A DNA stretch of 64,000 nucleotides from Setophaga petechia (Eukaryota > Chordata > Aves > Passeriformes > Parulidae), in NCBI GenBank assembly GCA_024362935.1, contig JANCRA010000025.1, forward strand, positions 10,814,936-10,878,935, written 5' to 3'. The position numbers and the translations under genes were made by a program. Under the pieces are notes generated by a model. It had not been told where the DNA came from. It searched no databases and worked only from the letters and a program-made list of their open reading frames with translations. Shown here in pieces: positions 1 through 13,600 of this stretch (position 1 is the stretch's first letter; every line of letters begins with the position of its first letter).

Positions 1-3000
1 TTCAGTCTAACCATGCATTTGCTACAGCATATCCACAGCAAATATGAAAGAAATGCAGTTGAAGATCACGCTACTTATTCTGAGATGACAAAGCACCTTA
101 ACAAACTATACATAGAGAAGCTCTGAAATATAGGCACAAAGCAAAAGCATTAAGAATTCTGCACAAAGCAGGTAATACTTTCACTTCATGAGGGAGGCAA
201 AATGCAATTTATGTTTACCATATAAAAAGGTGGCTTTTTTTCTTTCACACTGTTGTGAGAAGGATGAACAGAAATAAACAGACATCTAAACTTTACAAAA
301 TTAAATCTATAAATGCAGCTTAAAAACTTGACTTATCTGGAAAGCAAATAGGTGCCAAACCTAAGACTTTTATTGTACACTGTCCCTTTCTTTCAGTAGT
401 TTGAAATAAAAGCTAAACAGATCTCCCTACATTTTTTAAAAATAAAAAGGAAGCTATTTATAGCTGCCTTTATTGGAGCTCTTTCCTTATCAGGAAGTAC
501 GTAGCTGGGAATTACTATCTGCCTGCATCGGAAATTCTTTCAGGGATACAAAAACCCAAAAAGGAAATTTCCCTTCAAAAATATTCTGTGGGGGTTTTTT
601 TTTGCTGCTGGTGGGCATTTTAAAATAAAATGTCAGTGTTCTGACCAGCTCACAGCCCATTTGGGATGTTTATTCTGCAAACAAGAAGCTTTAAGACACC
701 TGAGGGAAACATGAAGAAAAAATGCTCCTAGAGAACTTGAGGAGGGAGAATGCTGAGAACATAGTATGAAAATAACCCTTTTTTTATCAGGATGCTGAGA
801 CAGTGCAAATTCATTACCAGTGCTACAGGATCCACCTCTGAAATCAGTGTTTCTAAAGTTCCCAGCCCCTCCTGACTGAACTTCTGTGGCTCAGTTCCTA
901 TGTTCCCCCTGCACCCTCAGGGCAGGAGTGGTGCATAGTCCAAAATTCATTGAAACTACCACTCTTCCTTAGAAAGGGGATGGAAAAAGCCCATACAGGG
1001 GTAGCACACCCTCCTGCACCTCACAGCACCAGGTCAGGGCAGAGGCCATGCAGGACATGGGGAGAGCAATGCTTTTCTGACATTCCTGCAGGACAGGAAC
1101 AGCTTCTCATAGCCCATGGGATCCAGTGCTACAAACAGCTCTGGACTTGGGACAGTGAATCTCCAGCTACAAAGAGCCCCACAGTAAACTCTCAGATTGG
1201 AAAACTTCTACTGTCTCCAAAGCAACCCCCATAACCAAGAATTTTCCTTTATCCTTCCTTTATCCTTCCTCTCCATTGCCTGCAGAACAGCCCATACTGT
1301 GCCTGTGGGCTCCAAAGGCAAAGAACATTTTGGTTAATCATTGGAGACGTTAATCTAATTTTTACTTGTCATGGTATAATTTAACATTTTCATTTTTTGG
1401 TCTGGCCACAGACCTACCTGACCATGCTGCCAGTACAGAGCAGACACTTTTTTTTCAGTGGGATACAAAAGCATAGGGAGATCAAAACCAGACAGGCAGA
1501 TGGAGTAAATAAAACAGGGTGCTTCAGGCTATTCCTGGGGTATGACTTCCATGCATAAAAACTCATGAGGAAAGATTTGGAGTTAAGCAAGTTTCCTAAT
1601 GCTCTGACTCTCAAAAGCCAATCAGTGGTGATTGTTTATTAACTCACAACATCACCAACCATATGCCTATTAAATCTATAACTAACTCATAACTTCTTGA
1701 ACAAGGATCACTGCTACATTAATAGGACCATGCTAGTCCTGTACAAAACATTTTACATGAAAAGTGAGCACATTCAAATGTATTCATCCCATAAAAGTGC
1801 ACAAGCATTCCACAAGGCTGGAATGCCTGATGCATTAAGAGCTCCACCCTCCCAAGAACCTCTGGAGAATGATAGTGCAAAGAGGCTCTTGGCTGAGGTG
1901 TTGGGACTGGGCCTCCAAATCTGGATGGAATCATTTTACCAAAAATGTCTTCAACAAACTCAAGAATCATTTAGCCCTTCTGCTCCAGCAGTAAAATGAG
2001 GAGTTCTAAAAATGGCATAAAACCCCATTTAATGGATATTTTACCAAGCTGTATTTGTTAAGCACCTGAAGGACTGCCAGCACCAGAGAGGAAAGACATA
2101 AAAGTACAGCAGAAAGAAATCCAGCTTCTCATAAAGGGCATCAAATAATTCTTTGCTTTCTCTGTGTGTATACACATGACCTATCACATTAATTCCTGGG
2201 ACCTCAAAGCTACAGCAGCTTTCTCCTTAGACATTTCATGTCCCTCTCAGTGCTGGACAGAGCTGTTCTCTCCCAAGAGGCAGCAGTTCATCTCTGCTAA
2301 AACATCATGATGCTATGCTGTTTCTGCAGGGTTTTTTACCACACTTGTGTTTTTCTGCAAGGCTCTCACCACACAATGGTTTCTTATTGTGGAGTTGTTA
2401 GTCATGGCTTACACGCAGTTTCTCTTCTGTGTTTTCTCTACTTGTATGGCTGTTTATGAATGCTGCATTCTTTGCATTCGTTTTATTTCTTACAAAAATA
2501 ATTTTTTTGAAAAGAGCATGGAAGCACTTATAACATAATACAAATGAAAAACCAAACAGACATTTGGGATGGAAAGAGAAAAGCAAGCTAATTTTAGGTA
2601 CACTGATCGTGACAATGTCCCTTTAAGACAAAGCTAAAAATGCTTCAAACCCAGCAATACCATAAATGTCCTGCTGCTTCTGCTTCTTATTCCTCTCCAC
2701 ACTTTCCAGGGGAATTCCACAAGGGATCAAGCTTGAATCCCATATTAAAGTGACATGGCTTCCTTTCCCCTCTGAATAGAGGTGAACGTGTATTTTGGAG
2801 ATTTAAAACCCTGCAGTGAAGCTCTCCAAAAGGGTAAAAGACTGGCTCAGCACCACTGGGACTCCCACCCACACTGCCAGCTTTCCAGATCCTGAAGCAC
2901 AGGTCTCTTTGACCTCCCACATTAGGACTGCTTTGCAAGTTCCCACTGAGGCAGGAAGGCTCTTACCCCTCCCCACGCTTCCACTGGGAATGGTCAGAGC

Positions 3001-3423
3001 AGGAAACTGCTGTTAACTCTGGGCAACAACCAGGCACACTGGGAAAAATAAACCACTTGATTCTAGAATCTCTCAAGGAGCAGAAAGCAGCTCACAGCAA
3101 GTGAGCTTCCTTTACAAGTTTTTTCACACTTAACCTGGATGCCTCTGCCATAGCCACCAGGCAGCAGTACAGAGTGAATAGATTTAGGCTTAAACTCACC
3201 AGCTGTTTGCAAAAGTGCCAAGTGAAGGGGCCCTGTGTCACCCCAGTGCAAACCCAGTGACAAAGGGGTTAGTTTCCTACAGGTGATGAACAAAGACCAT
3301 GCCAGAAAAATGCAAAGCAGGATCTTCATGATCCAAAGGCCACAGTTTTCCCAGTGGAATCAGGAATGGTTGTTTTATTCTTCCCAGTGCAACACAGTCC
3401 ACAGAAAACATCAGCATCTACAT

Positions 3424-3890
3424 TCACAGAATGACCTGGTTGGAAGAGACCTTCAAGATCATCAAGACCAACCCAGCCCTGACATCTCAACTAAACCCTG
3501 GCACCCAGTGCCACATCCAGTCCTTTTTTAAACACACCCTGGGATGGTAACTCCACCACCTTCCCGGGCAGACCATTCCAGAATTTTATCACTCTTTCCA
3601 TGAAAAACTTTTCCCTAATATCCAACCTGTATTTCCCTTGATGCAGACTGAGACTGTGTCTGATGGTTCTGTCAGTGCTGCCTGGATAAAGAGACCAACC
3701 CCACCTGAGCACAGGCACCTTTCAGGGAGTTGTGGAGAGTGATAAGGTCACTCCTGAGTCTCCCTTTCTCCAGGCTAAACACCCCCAGCTCCCTCAGTTG
3801 TTACTCACAGGGTTTGTGCTCCAAAACCCCTCACCAGTCTTGTTGCCCCCTCTGGACACACTCCAGAATCTCAACATCCTCTCCCCAGCC
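3424..3890 (-). mobile_element. CR1 LINE, 5'-truncated copy with its 3' end
   Basis: The plus strand opens with the complement of the typical CR1 3' end (CACAGAATGACCTGGTTGGA and so on) and continues through the well-known segments complementary to the end of ORF2. On the minus strand, 3718-3491 translates to the characteristic C-terminus of the CR1 reverse-transcriptase protein, with YRLDIREKFF, ERVIKFWNGLP and FKKGLDVAL, ending at a stop. The upstream part includes the familiar TCTCCAGGCTAAACA stretch. The element has the same orientation as ETV6. It is one of the better preserved repeats here, but it is a fragment and not mobile. Confidence 0.93.
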
Positions 3891-6800
3891 ATGGCACAAG
3901 AGTGACGCAGACTGGGATTCCCACCCATCCAAGTTTGGATGATCTCTTTGAGGCTGGCCAGAGACTCACAGTAAGAAACCCCTGGGATGCAGGGTGGAGT
4001 TCAGCTCGGGTGAGCACCAGAGGTGCCTGTGGAACAGCCTGCCTTAGGTTAGAGGCACGATCAGTGCCTCCCCAGCTCACGTTCTGCATCCTGTTTGCCC
4101 AGCAACTGGAGCTCAGAGTCCTGAAGGAGCTTTGCTGGGGTTAAGCAAAGTAAGAGGTTCTGAGGCTGACAGGATGAGATTTCCACACTCCACTCAGCCT
4201 GCCAGTAGATTATTAACAGTTATAAACTGAAAGACCAGGATGGACTCTCTCTGAATAGCTGAAAATAAAATGTGCCAGAAGAGCTGATAGTAGAAGACAA
4301 AGATGTCACATCAAGATTAAATACTGCAATAAGGTGTTAGCAAGCAGTGCCATTGCCAGGCTTAATTTTTTTCTCTTTTTTTGTCATGGGTTGGCATTGG
4401 CTACATGTAAGGTGAAAAGCAGATTAGGAGAAAAGGCAAGGGCAGTAAGAGGGAAGAACAAGGCTTAAGTGGCCATAATGTCAGACAAGAGCAAAGAGAG
4501 GTCCAGGAGAAGCCAATAACTTGAGAAAGAGGCCAGCCCACGTCCCACGAAAATCAGTGGGAATTTAACCACTCATTTCAGCAGGACCAGGATTAGTCTC
4601 AGCCACTAATTTGACATTCTGGCCACCTCTCCCAGTCCCTTTGTCATACGAAGCTTTTATTTTATTTTCCCTGTATGTGCGTCAGTGAGTTTTGTTCCAC
4701 AAAGATCCTTCCAAAGCAAATATTTTCATTGCTTGCTGCTCTAAATGTGGCTTAGGGTAAAGGGCTTTTTTTCCCATCTCACTGCATACTTTCAGTTCAG
4801 TGCATTGAATATTCTAGTAACTAAACAACAATATGCCTAATGCTTCAAAGTGGCTTTCCAGCTGCTAGCCAAAATTGTACAATAATTAACAGGTGCCAAA
4901 GGATTAATAAAAGGAGTAGCATAATTAATAGACACTATACAGAAAAAAATGAATCCCTGGCAATCCTGAGTGTTGTTGTTTCCTCCACCTTCTCTTAATT
5001 GTTTCCTGCATTCCTTTAATAAGAAAAAAAAAAGAAAACTAGTGCCCTTAAAACACAAATGATACATATAAGCAACAATGCATGATCAGAAGAAAGAAAC
5101 TGGCAACAAACTGCCTTCAGGTCTAATAAATGCCTTAGTTTAAAGAAACTGCCCAACTACCTGTCCTACCCTACTACTCATGCCCACACAGAACTTTATT
5201 GCACTATTTGGTACAGCTAAGGTCACAAAGATGCCAAACCAATACAAAAGCACTGGACTAGTTCCCACCAAATCAGAGTATCCAATAATAATACAAATAG
5301 CCATGCAGAAAGATTCCTAAAAAAACTTAAAGGCCTTTAATATAATCTTTGCAGAAAACTAAACAAATTTCATTTCTGTTCTTAATGAGGGAAGTAGAAC
5401 AGACCACAATAACACAGGACAGAGAGATACTAAAATAAAAAAATTTATCTCACTGGCTGTATGTGACCAGGCCTGCATTCTATGAAGTTTATCCAAATCA
5501 GCTGTGACCTGGAACTTATCACACACTGGAAAACCAAAGACCAGAACCCAAGCCTACACTGGAAACAAAAAGCATTCAGATGATTTTACAAACAGTTTTT
5601 TAGCTTTCCCTACCACCACTACACCCCAAAGTGAGCGGAGTCAAGACAACACTGCAGTCCCAAAGTAAAATTCTCCCCTATGAGGAGATGCATGTACTGT
5701 GACATCTCAAGTGCATCACTGCACTCTGAACATCAGTGCAGACTGTTGGGGGTTCAGAAAAAAGGCAACAGCAAGAAAAATTAGTTGTTGCCAAGAAGAA
5801 TTGCTTTGAGTGCACAGAAAAGTATATGCAGAGAGTCTTACTATGACAATGGGCTGCAGGCATGTGAAGGATGCCAACATTAAGGAGAGAAGAGAAATTA
5901 GTTCAGAGGAACAAATGAACTTGTTTTTATGTTTGTATCAAGAGAAAACTCTGAAATCTTTGCCCATGAGATCACTCTTCCTAAACAAACACACACATGT
6001 TCCCAAGAGAAGATGCCCTTCAGAGATAAAAATCAAACTGTACAAATCAACATAAGCATGCAAGGGGGAATGATGTTGCACAGGACCAGAGCATGCAACA
6101 AATCCTTTCTCAGCACTGGGATTTCTTCTGTCTCTCTTTTTGAATAAGTTTTATATTGAAGGAAACAAAAGAAAACCATGAAGCCTGTAGCACACATTTA
6201 AAGCATCTGTTTCAGCAGGCAAACCACCTTATTTTAATCTTGTGTATTACAAAGAAGGAAAAAAAGCTGTTTTCTCCATAATTCAGAGCCTACTAATAGA
6301 AATAGACACAGAATAGACACAGAAAAGGGCTCTCCTATCCATCTCTTACATGCTGTATCCTCTATCCAGTTCCAAGAGCTGTTTATTACAAGGTGTTGGC
6401 CATAGCATAAAATAAGTAGCTAATAACATTTTACCAGATGAGACAAAGAATAAAATGAAATTTAAAAAAAACACAGACTCCCACCACAAAACCCCAATAA
6501 CTTCTCTGTGGCAAAATGGAGTATTTCCCCAGAAATAAGGGGTATGTAAATAAGTTCCAGAGGACTTCCATCTATTTCTACATTTTTCATTATACCTGGG
6601 CAGTTTCTGTATTATTTTTCAAAACATTTAAGAGCCTTTGCACTCATGGGGTTGTTTTCATTTTCATTTTTCATTCATCAACAAGGCACCAAGGGCAGCA
6701 CCTTGTGTGTGAGCTGAACTTGCCTCTTTTCAATTCCCAGTAAAAAATACAAAAAAATTTTCCATCTGATATTAGTGCAGTCTAGTGCAGATCATATATG

Positions 6801-9800
6801 CTGCAAAGAGATCATGTATGTCTGCATGGCAGACACACCAGGGACAAAGAACAACTATTTTCTGATTACATACCTGAAGTGTAGGAAAGGATATTCCCCT
6901 GCTCCCCACTGGTATTTTGTTGACAATGTCCCCAGTATCTGTTCCTGGTGGATGTCAGGCAGACAAGCATGTTCAAAAGTATGGGTCAAAAGTCCCTTAC
7001 AGAGAAGTGCAGCACCAAAGAAAGGTGTTTCATCCAGAAATGATTCCTACTATCCCAGAGATTTAAAGTTGAGACTGATTACACTGCATTTCTATGCAAA
7101 GTGCCTTCACATCACCCCCAGAAAAAGGTGTTTGTCTATATAATTTTAGCTCTGTTGACCAAAGAGAAGGATGCTTGTAGCCAAGAGAGGTCCACATTCC
7201 AGCCTTCCAAACTGCACTTCTTTTTCCAGTCTTTGGATGAAATCAGCAAAGTCTACCTGAGGCTCATTTGCTTACTAAGCAGTGAGAAATAATTTATCAC
7301 CCCAAAGGAAACTGCTTTACTTATTGTTCTGGTACTTTTGCTTGGTGCTGTCAGAGTGATCTGGAACAACAGAAACAGTGACATTCATCATCAGAAGGCA
7401 TAAAACTGCCTGAAGCCAGAGAGTGCTCTACATGTTCCATGTGAAACATTTGTCTCTAGGTCTGTCTTTGGGTCACCTGCACCTATGGCACAGGTAGATG
7501 AAGATGTGTGGCTGGGACTGAACCCTGTCCTGGTGCTGCTGAACACCATCAGAATGTTCTGGAAACAGGAGGAGTGCAGGCCAGACAATCTATTGGCTGT
7601 GTGTGTGTGAGTGGAGGATTTACCACATCTCCCTGTTCTACTGTGATGAGGGAGGGTTGAAAGAAGTTATGATCCACATAAACAACAAAAACAACTGTAG
7701 GGATGGAACATAACAAAAACTCAGACCTAGAAAATCCTTGGACTTTGCAAATCTAAACCCAACCTTTACACACAGCCTGAACTAGAAATTAGTTACTTTG
7801 CCTGACTTCTGAGGCAGTTTGGAATTAAGATCAAAGCTGTACCTCAGACACATCTCTAAAAATAAACAAATAAACAAAAAATAAATGAGAGGAGTCCATA
7901 CAGGAACTGAAAAACCCTATATTAATACCTCTTAAAACCTCATGACACGAAATCCAAAAGGAACTGAGTTATTTCTATACACAGTATTAGCAAGACTGCT
8001 GGAATATCATCTGCACTTCTGTTGTCTTCAGTTTAAGAAGGATGTCTGAAGTGGCAGTCGATTCACAGAGGTGACATAAACAGAATTTGAAATCTGAAAG
8101 CTTAACAGGAAGACTGATAGCCTTAAGAACCTCTCTTCCTCTCCAGTTTAGCCAAGAAAAGGTTAAGAAGTGACAAGCTAAAAGCACCTATATCAGGAGG
8201 AGTCTTTTGACAATATTTAGCAGGAAAGGCGATAATGAGATCTAATAGTTGGAAACTGAAGCTGACTAATTCAAACTATAAATAGGACACTTAAAAAAAA
8301 GCAAATAAGGAGATAATTAAGCATTAAAAGAACATCTAGAGACCTTATATCCTCCTCATCACTTAAGTTTTTTACATAAAGAGCAGAAATCTTTCTGCAC
8401 ATGTTGTAGCTCAGTTACTGGACCTAAACACAGCAGTTACTGCATGAAGTTTTGTAACAAAAGATATACCAGAGATTGTTTTAGAAATTCACTATGTCTG
8501 CTCCTGGCCTAGCTATGAAGCTATGAGTGGCTTTAAGAGTGTTTGGGTGGTCTGTTGATTGACAACAATGTTTTGTGTCAATACTGACTGCACACTGAGC
8601 TATAAAACACTACACTGCCATTGACTACAATTAGTAAGGCTATGTAAATGTGTTCATGTTGTTTATGACCTCAAACACTAACTTTATGGAAGGCTATTTC
8701 ACAGATATTTCATGATTAATCATCTGTGCTTTTACACTGCAACAAGTCAGACTGGTGTGGAAATACTGAAAGGAAAGAAGCCTTGCAAGTTTAAAAATGT
8801 GCCAACCAAAAGAACAGAAAAACCAAAACAAGAGTCAAGGTGAAAGGTTGGATCACATTCTAAAAATAGTGTGAAAGAAGTCTTCACTGAGAGGAAGCTT
8901 CATAAATCCAACACTATCCAGCATGCTGGCTGGATGGGCAGGAAGCAGGTACAGCATGTACCACCACTGTCAGCATTAGGAGTCTCTGCCTCCCTGCCTT
9001 ATGGATCTGCCAGACACAGCAGGGAGGGCAATAATAACTGCAAACCCAGCTGTGATCCTGGCTGTGCAGTGGACAAACAGTGGTTTCCACAGCAGAAGTA
9101 AACAGCACCAAGTATTGCAGGGAGTTAAAAATCCACAAGACCTGAGGATGAACAGCACCAGTATGGAAAAGAACTGCTGGAGAAAAACTGCTTCTGTGTT
9201 GGGTTTTTTTGGGCCTGCTTTGGGCAAAGCATAGAAATGCCTGTGAGTGTGGCAGCCAAGTCCTGCCTGGGCCAGAGGAGCAGCTGAGCAGCCACACACA
9301 CGTGCAGCCAGGCCTGGGAGCTCATGGATGCTCAGGCAGGGACCAGGCACAGTCAGAAACACTGCAGCAGCAGCTCCCATTCCCACCAGGAAGCACAGAA
9401 AACTGGGCCACACAGGACATGTGACACAGCATGGGAACGAGTGACCTTGGGGCAGAGTAACTCATGGCCAGCAAGGGAGCAAGCACAGGACTAGAGAAAT
9501 GCTTTAAACACAGTTTGCATCCAGAAAAGGAGTGTGTGTGGAAGACAGCTGAAGACAGGAATGACAGTGTCTTGTGACAAACATGGACTTCCCCCTCTCC
9601 CCCTGTAAAATCCCAAACCTGTTTGTCAGAGGGCAAAGCACAAAGTTTTGTTTGCTCCTGGCCCTCTTGTTCATTGTTGCTTAATTACCCCAGGAATGTA
9701 ACACCTGACAAAAGTTTACTTAAAACATCTTTATTTCCATCAGAACTGCTTCCCCTCCAAAAAGGAAAATTCCACTCTTCTTGTCCCCATCCTAATTCAC

Positions 9801-10455
9801 CTCTCACTGGCCAAAAGTCCTTGGCCTTTCCTATTTGTCAAACATTAAATCATCTCAGCAAGGAAGTACCTGGCTCTGATCTTGCCCTCAGCTCCAGTTT
9901 TTGTTCCAATGTCAGTGATATGTCCTTCCTCCTTTGCAGCATCCTTTTGTGCACGGCTAAGCTCACTCCTCCTCCTTTCCCACTGCCTCTGGCAGCAATC
10001 TTGCTCTACACTAGAGAGCCTGGGCATCAAAAATATTTGAGACCCCTCAGAACCTGAAAACAGTCACAGCACAAATGCATTCCACTTCCACAGCTGGTGA
10101 AACTCTGACCTTGTGCTGCAGAATGTAACTGAGCAATTCCAATAAAGTGGAAGGAAACACAGCACTTCCTGTCAGAATAAACCCTCCATATTTGTGCCTG
10201 TCACAAAAACAGGCCAAATGCTTGACAAGGAGTGCAGGAGACGGGAGGGGAGATTCAGCATGCTGTATTTAAGAGTCGTTTTCTTCAGTTAAAAACAACA
10301 GCCAGGAAAACCAAACCAGCTACAGCTTATTAAAACAACAACAACAAAAAAGTATAAAGCCAGGGACTTCCCTGCTCTCTTCCATAAAACCAGAAGCAAC
10401 TCCTCACCCTGCCCCACCCCCTCCTCAGTGCAAGGGCTTAAGCAGCCTGGCTGAC

Positions 10456-10461
10456 ACTCAC
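10456..10461 (-). other. ETV6: ETV6 exon 2 splice donor (GTGAGT)
   Basis: The donor reads C|GTGAGT on the minus strand and splits the codon after its first base (phase 1). The human exon 2/3 junction falls after the first base of the matching Arg codon, which supports this choice over the in-frame read-through. Confidence 0.9.
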
Positions 10462-10588
10462 GCAGGTGTGCTGGCAGTCTGACGGTGTCTTCCTCCATCC
10501 TGATGGCTTGAGGCACTGGGACATGTAGTGGTGACGAGGTGTAATTTGGTACCGGGCTCGCTGGAGGTGTGTACGAAATTCTTTCCTG
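10462..10588 (-). CDS. ETV6: ETV6 coding exon 2 (N-terminal linker up to the PNT domain)
   Basis: This second coding exon of ETV6 is 127 nt long: 42 codons plus one base. It follows a TTTTAACAG acceptor and ends at GTGAGT (10461 downward). The translation opens [19 protein letters not shown] and closes with [13 protein letters not shown], leaving the C of the next Arg codon. The human exon 2 has the same phases but one extra residue: SYASSTPLHV in human against NYTSSPLHV here. The TPPxSPVP stretch keeps a Ser-Pro site, a MAP-kinase-type context. The exon ends at the edge of the PNT domain, the polymerisation module, which is encoded by exons beyond the left edge of the window. Met42, matching human Met43, lies in a strong context (A at -3, G at +4); human ETV6 is reported to use it as an internal start. 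The exon lies 43.6 kb from exon 1. Confidence 0.97.
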
Positions 10589-10637
10589 CTGTTAAAAGAA
10601 AGTGGGGGGTGGGGGGGAGGGAGAGAAAGAGAGAGGA
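10589..10637 (-). other. ETV6: ETV6 intron 1 acceptor with long polypyrimidine tract
   Basis: Immediately upstream of exon 2 in gene orientation there are about 45 bases that are nearly all pyrimidine on the minus strand: CT repeats, then long C runs, then TTTCTTTTAACAG. The AG is at 10590-10589. This is an unusually strong acceptor. On the plus strand the same bases form runs of six, seven and three Gs, so the tract could also fold as a G-quadruplex in the template strand. Confidence 0.85.
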
Positions 10638-13600
10638 CAACGTGAACTTTGGAACAGAGGTATGAGACCATGGCAGAGGAGGTGGATGTGGGTGGAAGGA
10701 AGGAAGTGTGTGCCTGGTGATGTGCACTAGTGGCGCACCAGCTGCCCAGGGAGCCCCAGAGCACGCACAGAACACAGCAGCCAGTGCTGCCCAGTGCTCA
10801 GGAGGGGCCAAGCACCTTTCAGGAGGGCAGGATTACTTTTCAAGAGAGCCATGAAATTTCCAAGGGCCTTCTCAGAAATTGGCCAAGGAGGAAAGGGGAA
10901 GTGACATGCAAGTGGGGAGACTCTGAGGGCTTTATGTCAGTGAAAATCTGACAGCAAGCCCATGATACATGCGTGAGTACCACTGAAGTGCCAAAACCAC
11001 TTAATCTTACATTAACAAATCAGTCATGATCTGAACAAGCTAAATGTTTAGCATTATACCCCTTCCTACCATTTTAAAGACATTAATCAGTAACTTTTGT
11101 TATTGCTGCAGAAAAACACATCACCAAAGAGTACTCTATTTACCATCAAGTAACGTAGCACTCCTGTTTTTGCTAAACCAGTCACTATTACCTTCTTTGA
11201 AGTAGTTCAACTTGCAACCAAGTACAGTCAAATCGAGTTAAAGAGCAACTTGTGAATATTGTATTAGTTTCATAACTGTCACAATCAGGTTCTTACTAAG
11301 GAAAATGCCTGACGAGAAATCTAAGACTGAAACTTCACGTTATCTGAAGGGAAAATTCTTCCATATTCTAAGCCTCCAATCATAGTACAAAATATACTCT
11401 TTGTAAATAAACATAGCCACAATTTTACAGAAACATTAAAAACTATTATTATATGCTTCCTGGAAGGTAATGCATGTTATTCTCCAGAAAACTGACACGC
11501 CAGTGCAAGTACGGATTTACATCCCTGCACATACAGAAGCAGGAGGAGGTACTGTAATTTCTGAGCATTTGCAGGACAGTACAAATGCAGCCTCTCACTC
11601 TGACCTTGATCTCCGGCAAACGGAAAAGACAAATTTGATGCTGGACCAAGAGAAGGTAATTGCTTCCATGACAAACCACAGCATTATCACAGCCATGAGA
11701 CAGGAAAATAGACTGAGGCTGATAGAGGCACCTGCAGAATGTAATGTAAGCACCCTTGCCACTAAAGGGAATGGGAGGTTTGCAGAAAAGTCTGCAGGCA
11801 GATGAGGTGACATCCAAAAATAAAGGGAACACCTAGAAAGTCTTGCAGTCACTGCTTCAAAGCAAGCTCAGTTCCATCTTTTGCACGGTGCTGTTTGCTG
11901 CTCAGGAACTCAGGTAGAACCAGAAGTTTACCCTCAACAACAAGAGCCCCACCACAATACCCTGTAACCACACGGCAGAGAAGACTGACAGCATGTGGAG
12001 AACACACTATTATTACAGGTTAGACAGAGAGAGAAGACAAGCTTGTTTCACTCCACCATCACTTTGTTATTTTTGCAAGTATGGCCCCTGTGTCTGCCAG
12101 CTCAGTACTTTCTAAAGAGAAATTGTTCAATCTTATGTTCCTGTCTCCCACAAACTCAGTTTCTTTCCACTCATCACTGGCCAGGCAACAGCAACCCATT
12201 AGCTAGCATGAATTCAGTTTTGTGCAGGTACCAAACAGGGATGTTCACTGTGACGCAATGAAAGACGCACCTGTGGAGCTACAAGGCACAATTTGATTTT
12301 TCAACTTCCCCAACTCCCTCCCTGACCCAAACCAGCTGACTCTGTGTTTCCTGCTGCAGAGGTGTGGCTCTCTGTGCCCACCTGCACCTCTGCCCCGATG
12401 CACAGCAGCCCTGGAGGGCAGGGAGACCTGGCACTTCCCAGCATGTCCTGCTGCCTTCCACAGCACAGATATCAAACCACACTGCAGCCCTTGCTTTGGT
12501 CATGGAGACATTCATAAAACAGAGGAACACTTCTGAAACACAGCCACACAGATGCTGCCTCTGCTAATGGGCACTGGGGGATAGGTGGGAGACCCAAAGT
12601 CCTTTTCCTCCCTCCTGAAGAATGCAGGATACAGTCCAAGCTCAGGTCACATTGCTTGCTCACTGAATCACCACTGCAAAGACAAAGTGGCTTCAAGGGG
12701 TCTCCTCACTACCCAAGAGCAGGTGGAAAATGAAATTAAATCCAGAACCCATCCATTTCCCTCAAGACCCAGGAGGTGCTGCATCAAACTAAGGCATTAT
12801 GCTTCCAGTATGTGCTGCCTTTACTGATCAATCTCCTAAAGGCATACCATAACTTGATTTATACCATGGCAGTTTCATTGAGGTTTACTGTTTCAAACAA
12901 ATGCATTTGATTCATTGTTTCCTGGTATTCATAAGGACGGGACAGCCAAAACCAAACAAGATATGGAAGTGCAGTTACTTTTCCCACACATCTTGGATAT
13001 CCACAGTACTGTGTGAATTCCTATTTGCAGAAGGCAGTTTACAAGGCACTAAGGGGAGTTAGCTATCCAATTCCTATTAGTGCCTTTGAAATGCCCTCTC
13101 TTGCTAATCCTGCATTTTTCTGTCAGCACCTTTAGCCTAAATATCAAAGCAATTTACAGACATTAGGTAAGTCTTTCTTTTTATTAGACACACAGTCAAC
13201 CTGAGTTACAGCAAGAGCACAGCTCAAATGAGCTAAGTAATTTCAGAGTTAAGCTGTCTTGAAAAAGGACAGCACGTGCCTCTCAAGGGCAATACATTTA
13301 ACAATTGCATGCTGAAAGAGCTGCCCTGGACAGATTTCCAAAAGGTGTGGAATGGTAATGGCACAGGGAGGTCAAGACACTGGGCTTGTGGAAAAAATGA
13401 GCTTAATCCCTGTTTGCAGCATGGGGCAGCAACGTGGCTGGCAGCAGAACTGCGAGCACCAGTCCAGTTCTACAACCTGGCCCTGCTCTGTGCTCAGCCT
13501 GCACAGTCCATGCACAAGGTCACATGTGCTCCTCCAGGCTTTCTGAGGCTTTCTGGAGTCACGTTTCCAGGAGGTGCCTCCTGTGCTCACACCACTGAGA

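Larger units (their letters stand above)
1..10461 (-). other. ETV6: ETV6 intron 2, first 10.46 kb (continues beyond the window)
   Basis: This is intron following exon 2 in gene orientation. None of the later ETV6 exons is present; in particular nothing matches the PNT-domain start that follows PAHLR in human. The only sizeable recognised element is a CR1 fragment at 3.4-3.9 kb. An 11-bp unit (CCTTTATCCTT type) is imperfectly doubled at 1245-1268. A GC-richer stretch at about 8.9-9.65 kb holds overlapping open frames on both strands, without any recognisable product. I see nothing else in 1-3.4 and 3.9-8.9 kb. Confidence 0.85.

Noticed and set aside
3491..3718. 75-codon minus-strand open frame as a host gene
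   Set aside because: It is the C-terminal end of the CR1 ORF2 protein in a truncated LINE.
10458..10811. Minus-strand 117- and 108-codon open frames around exon 2
   Set aside because: They overlap exon 2 in the wrong frame and run through the polypyrimidine tract; the ETV6 frame and splice sites explain the segment.
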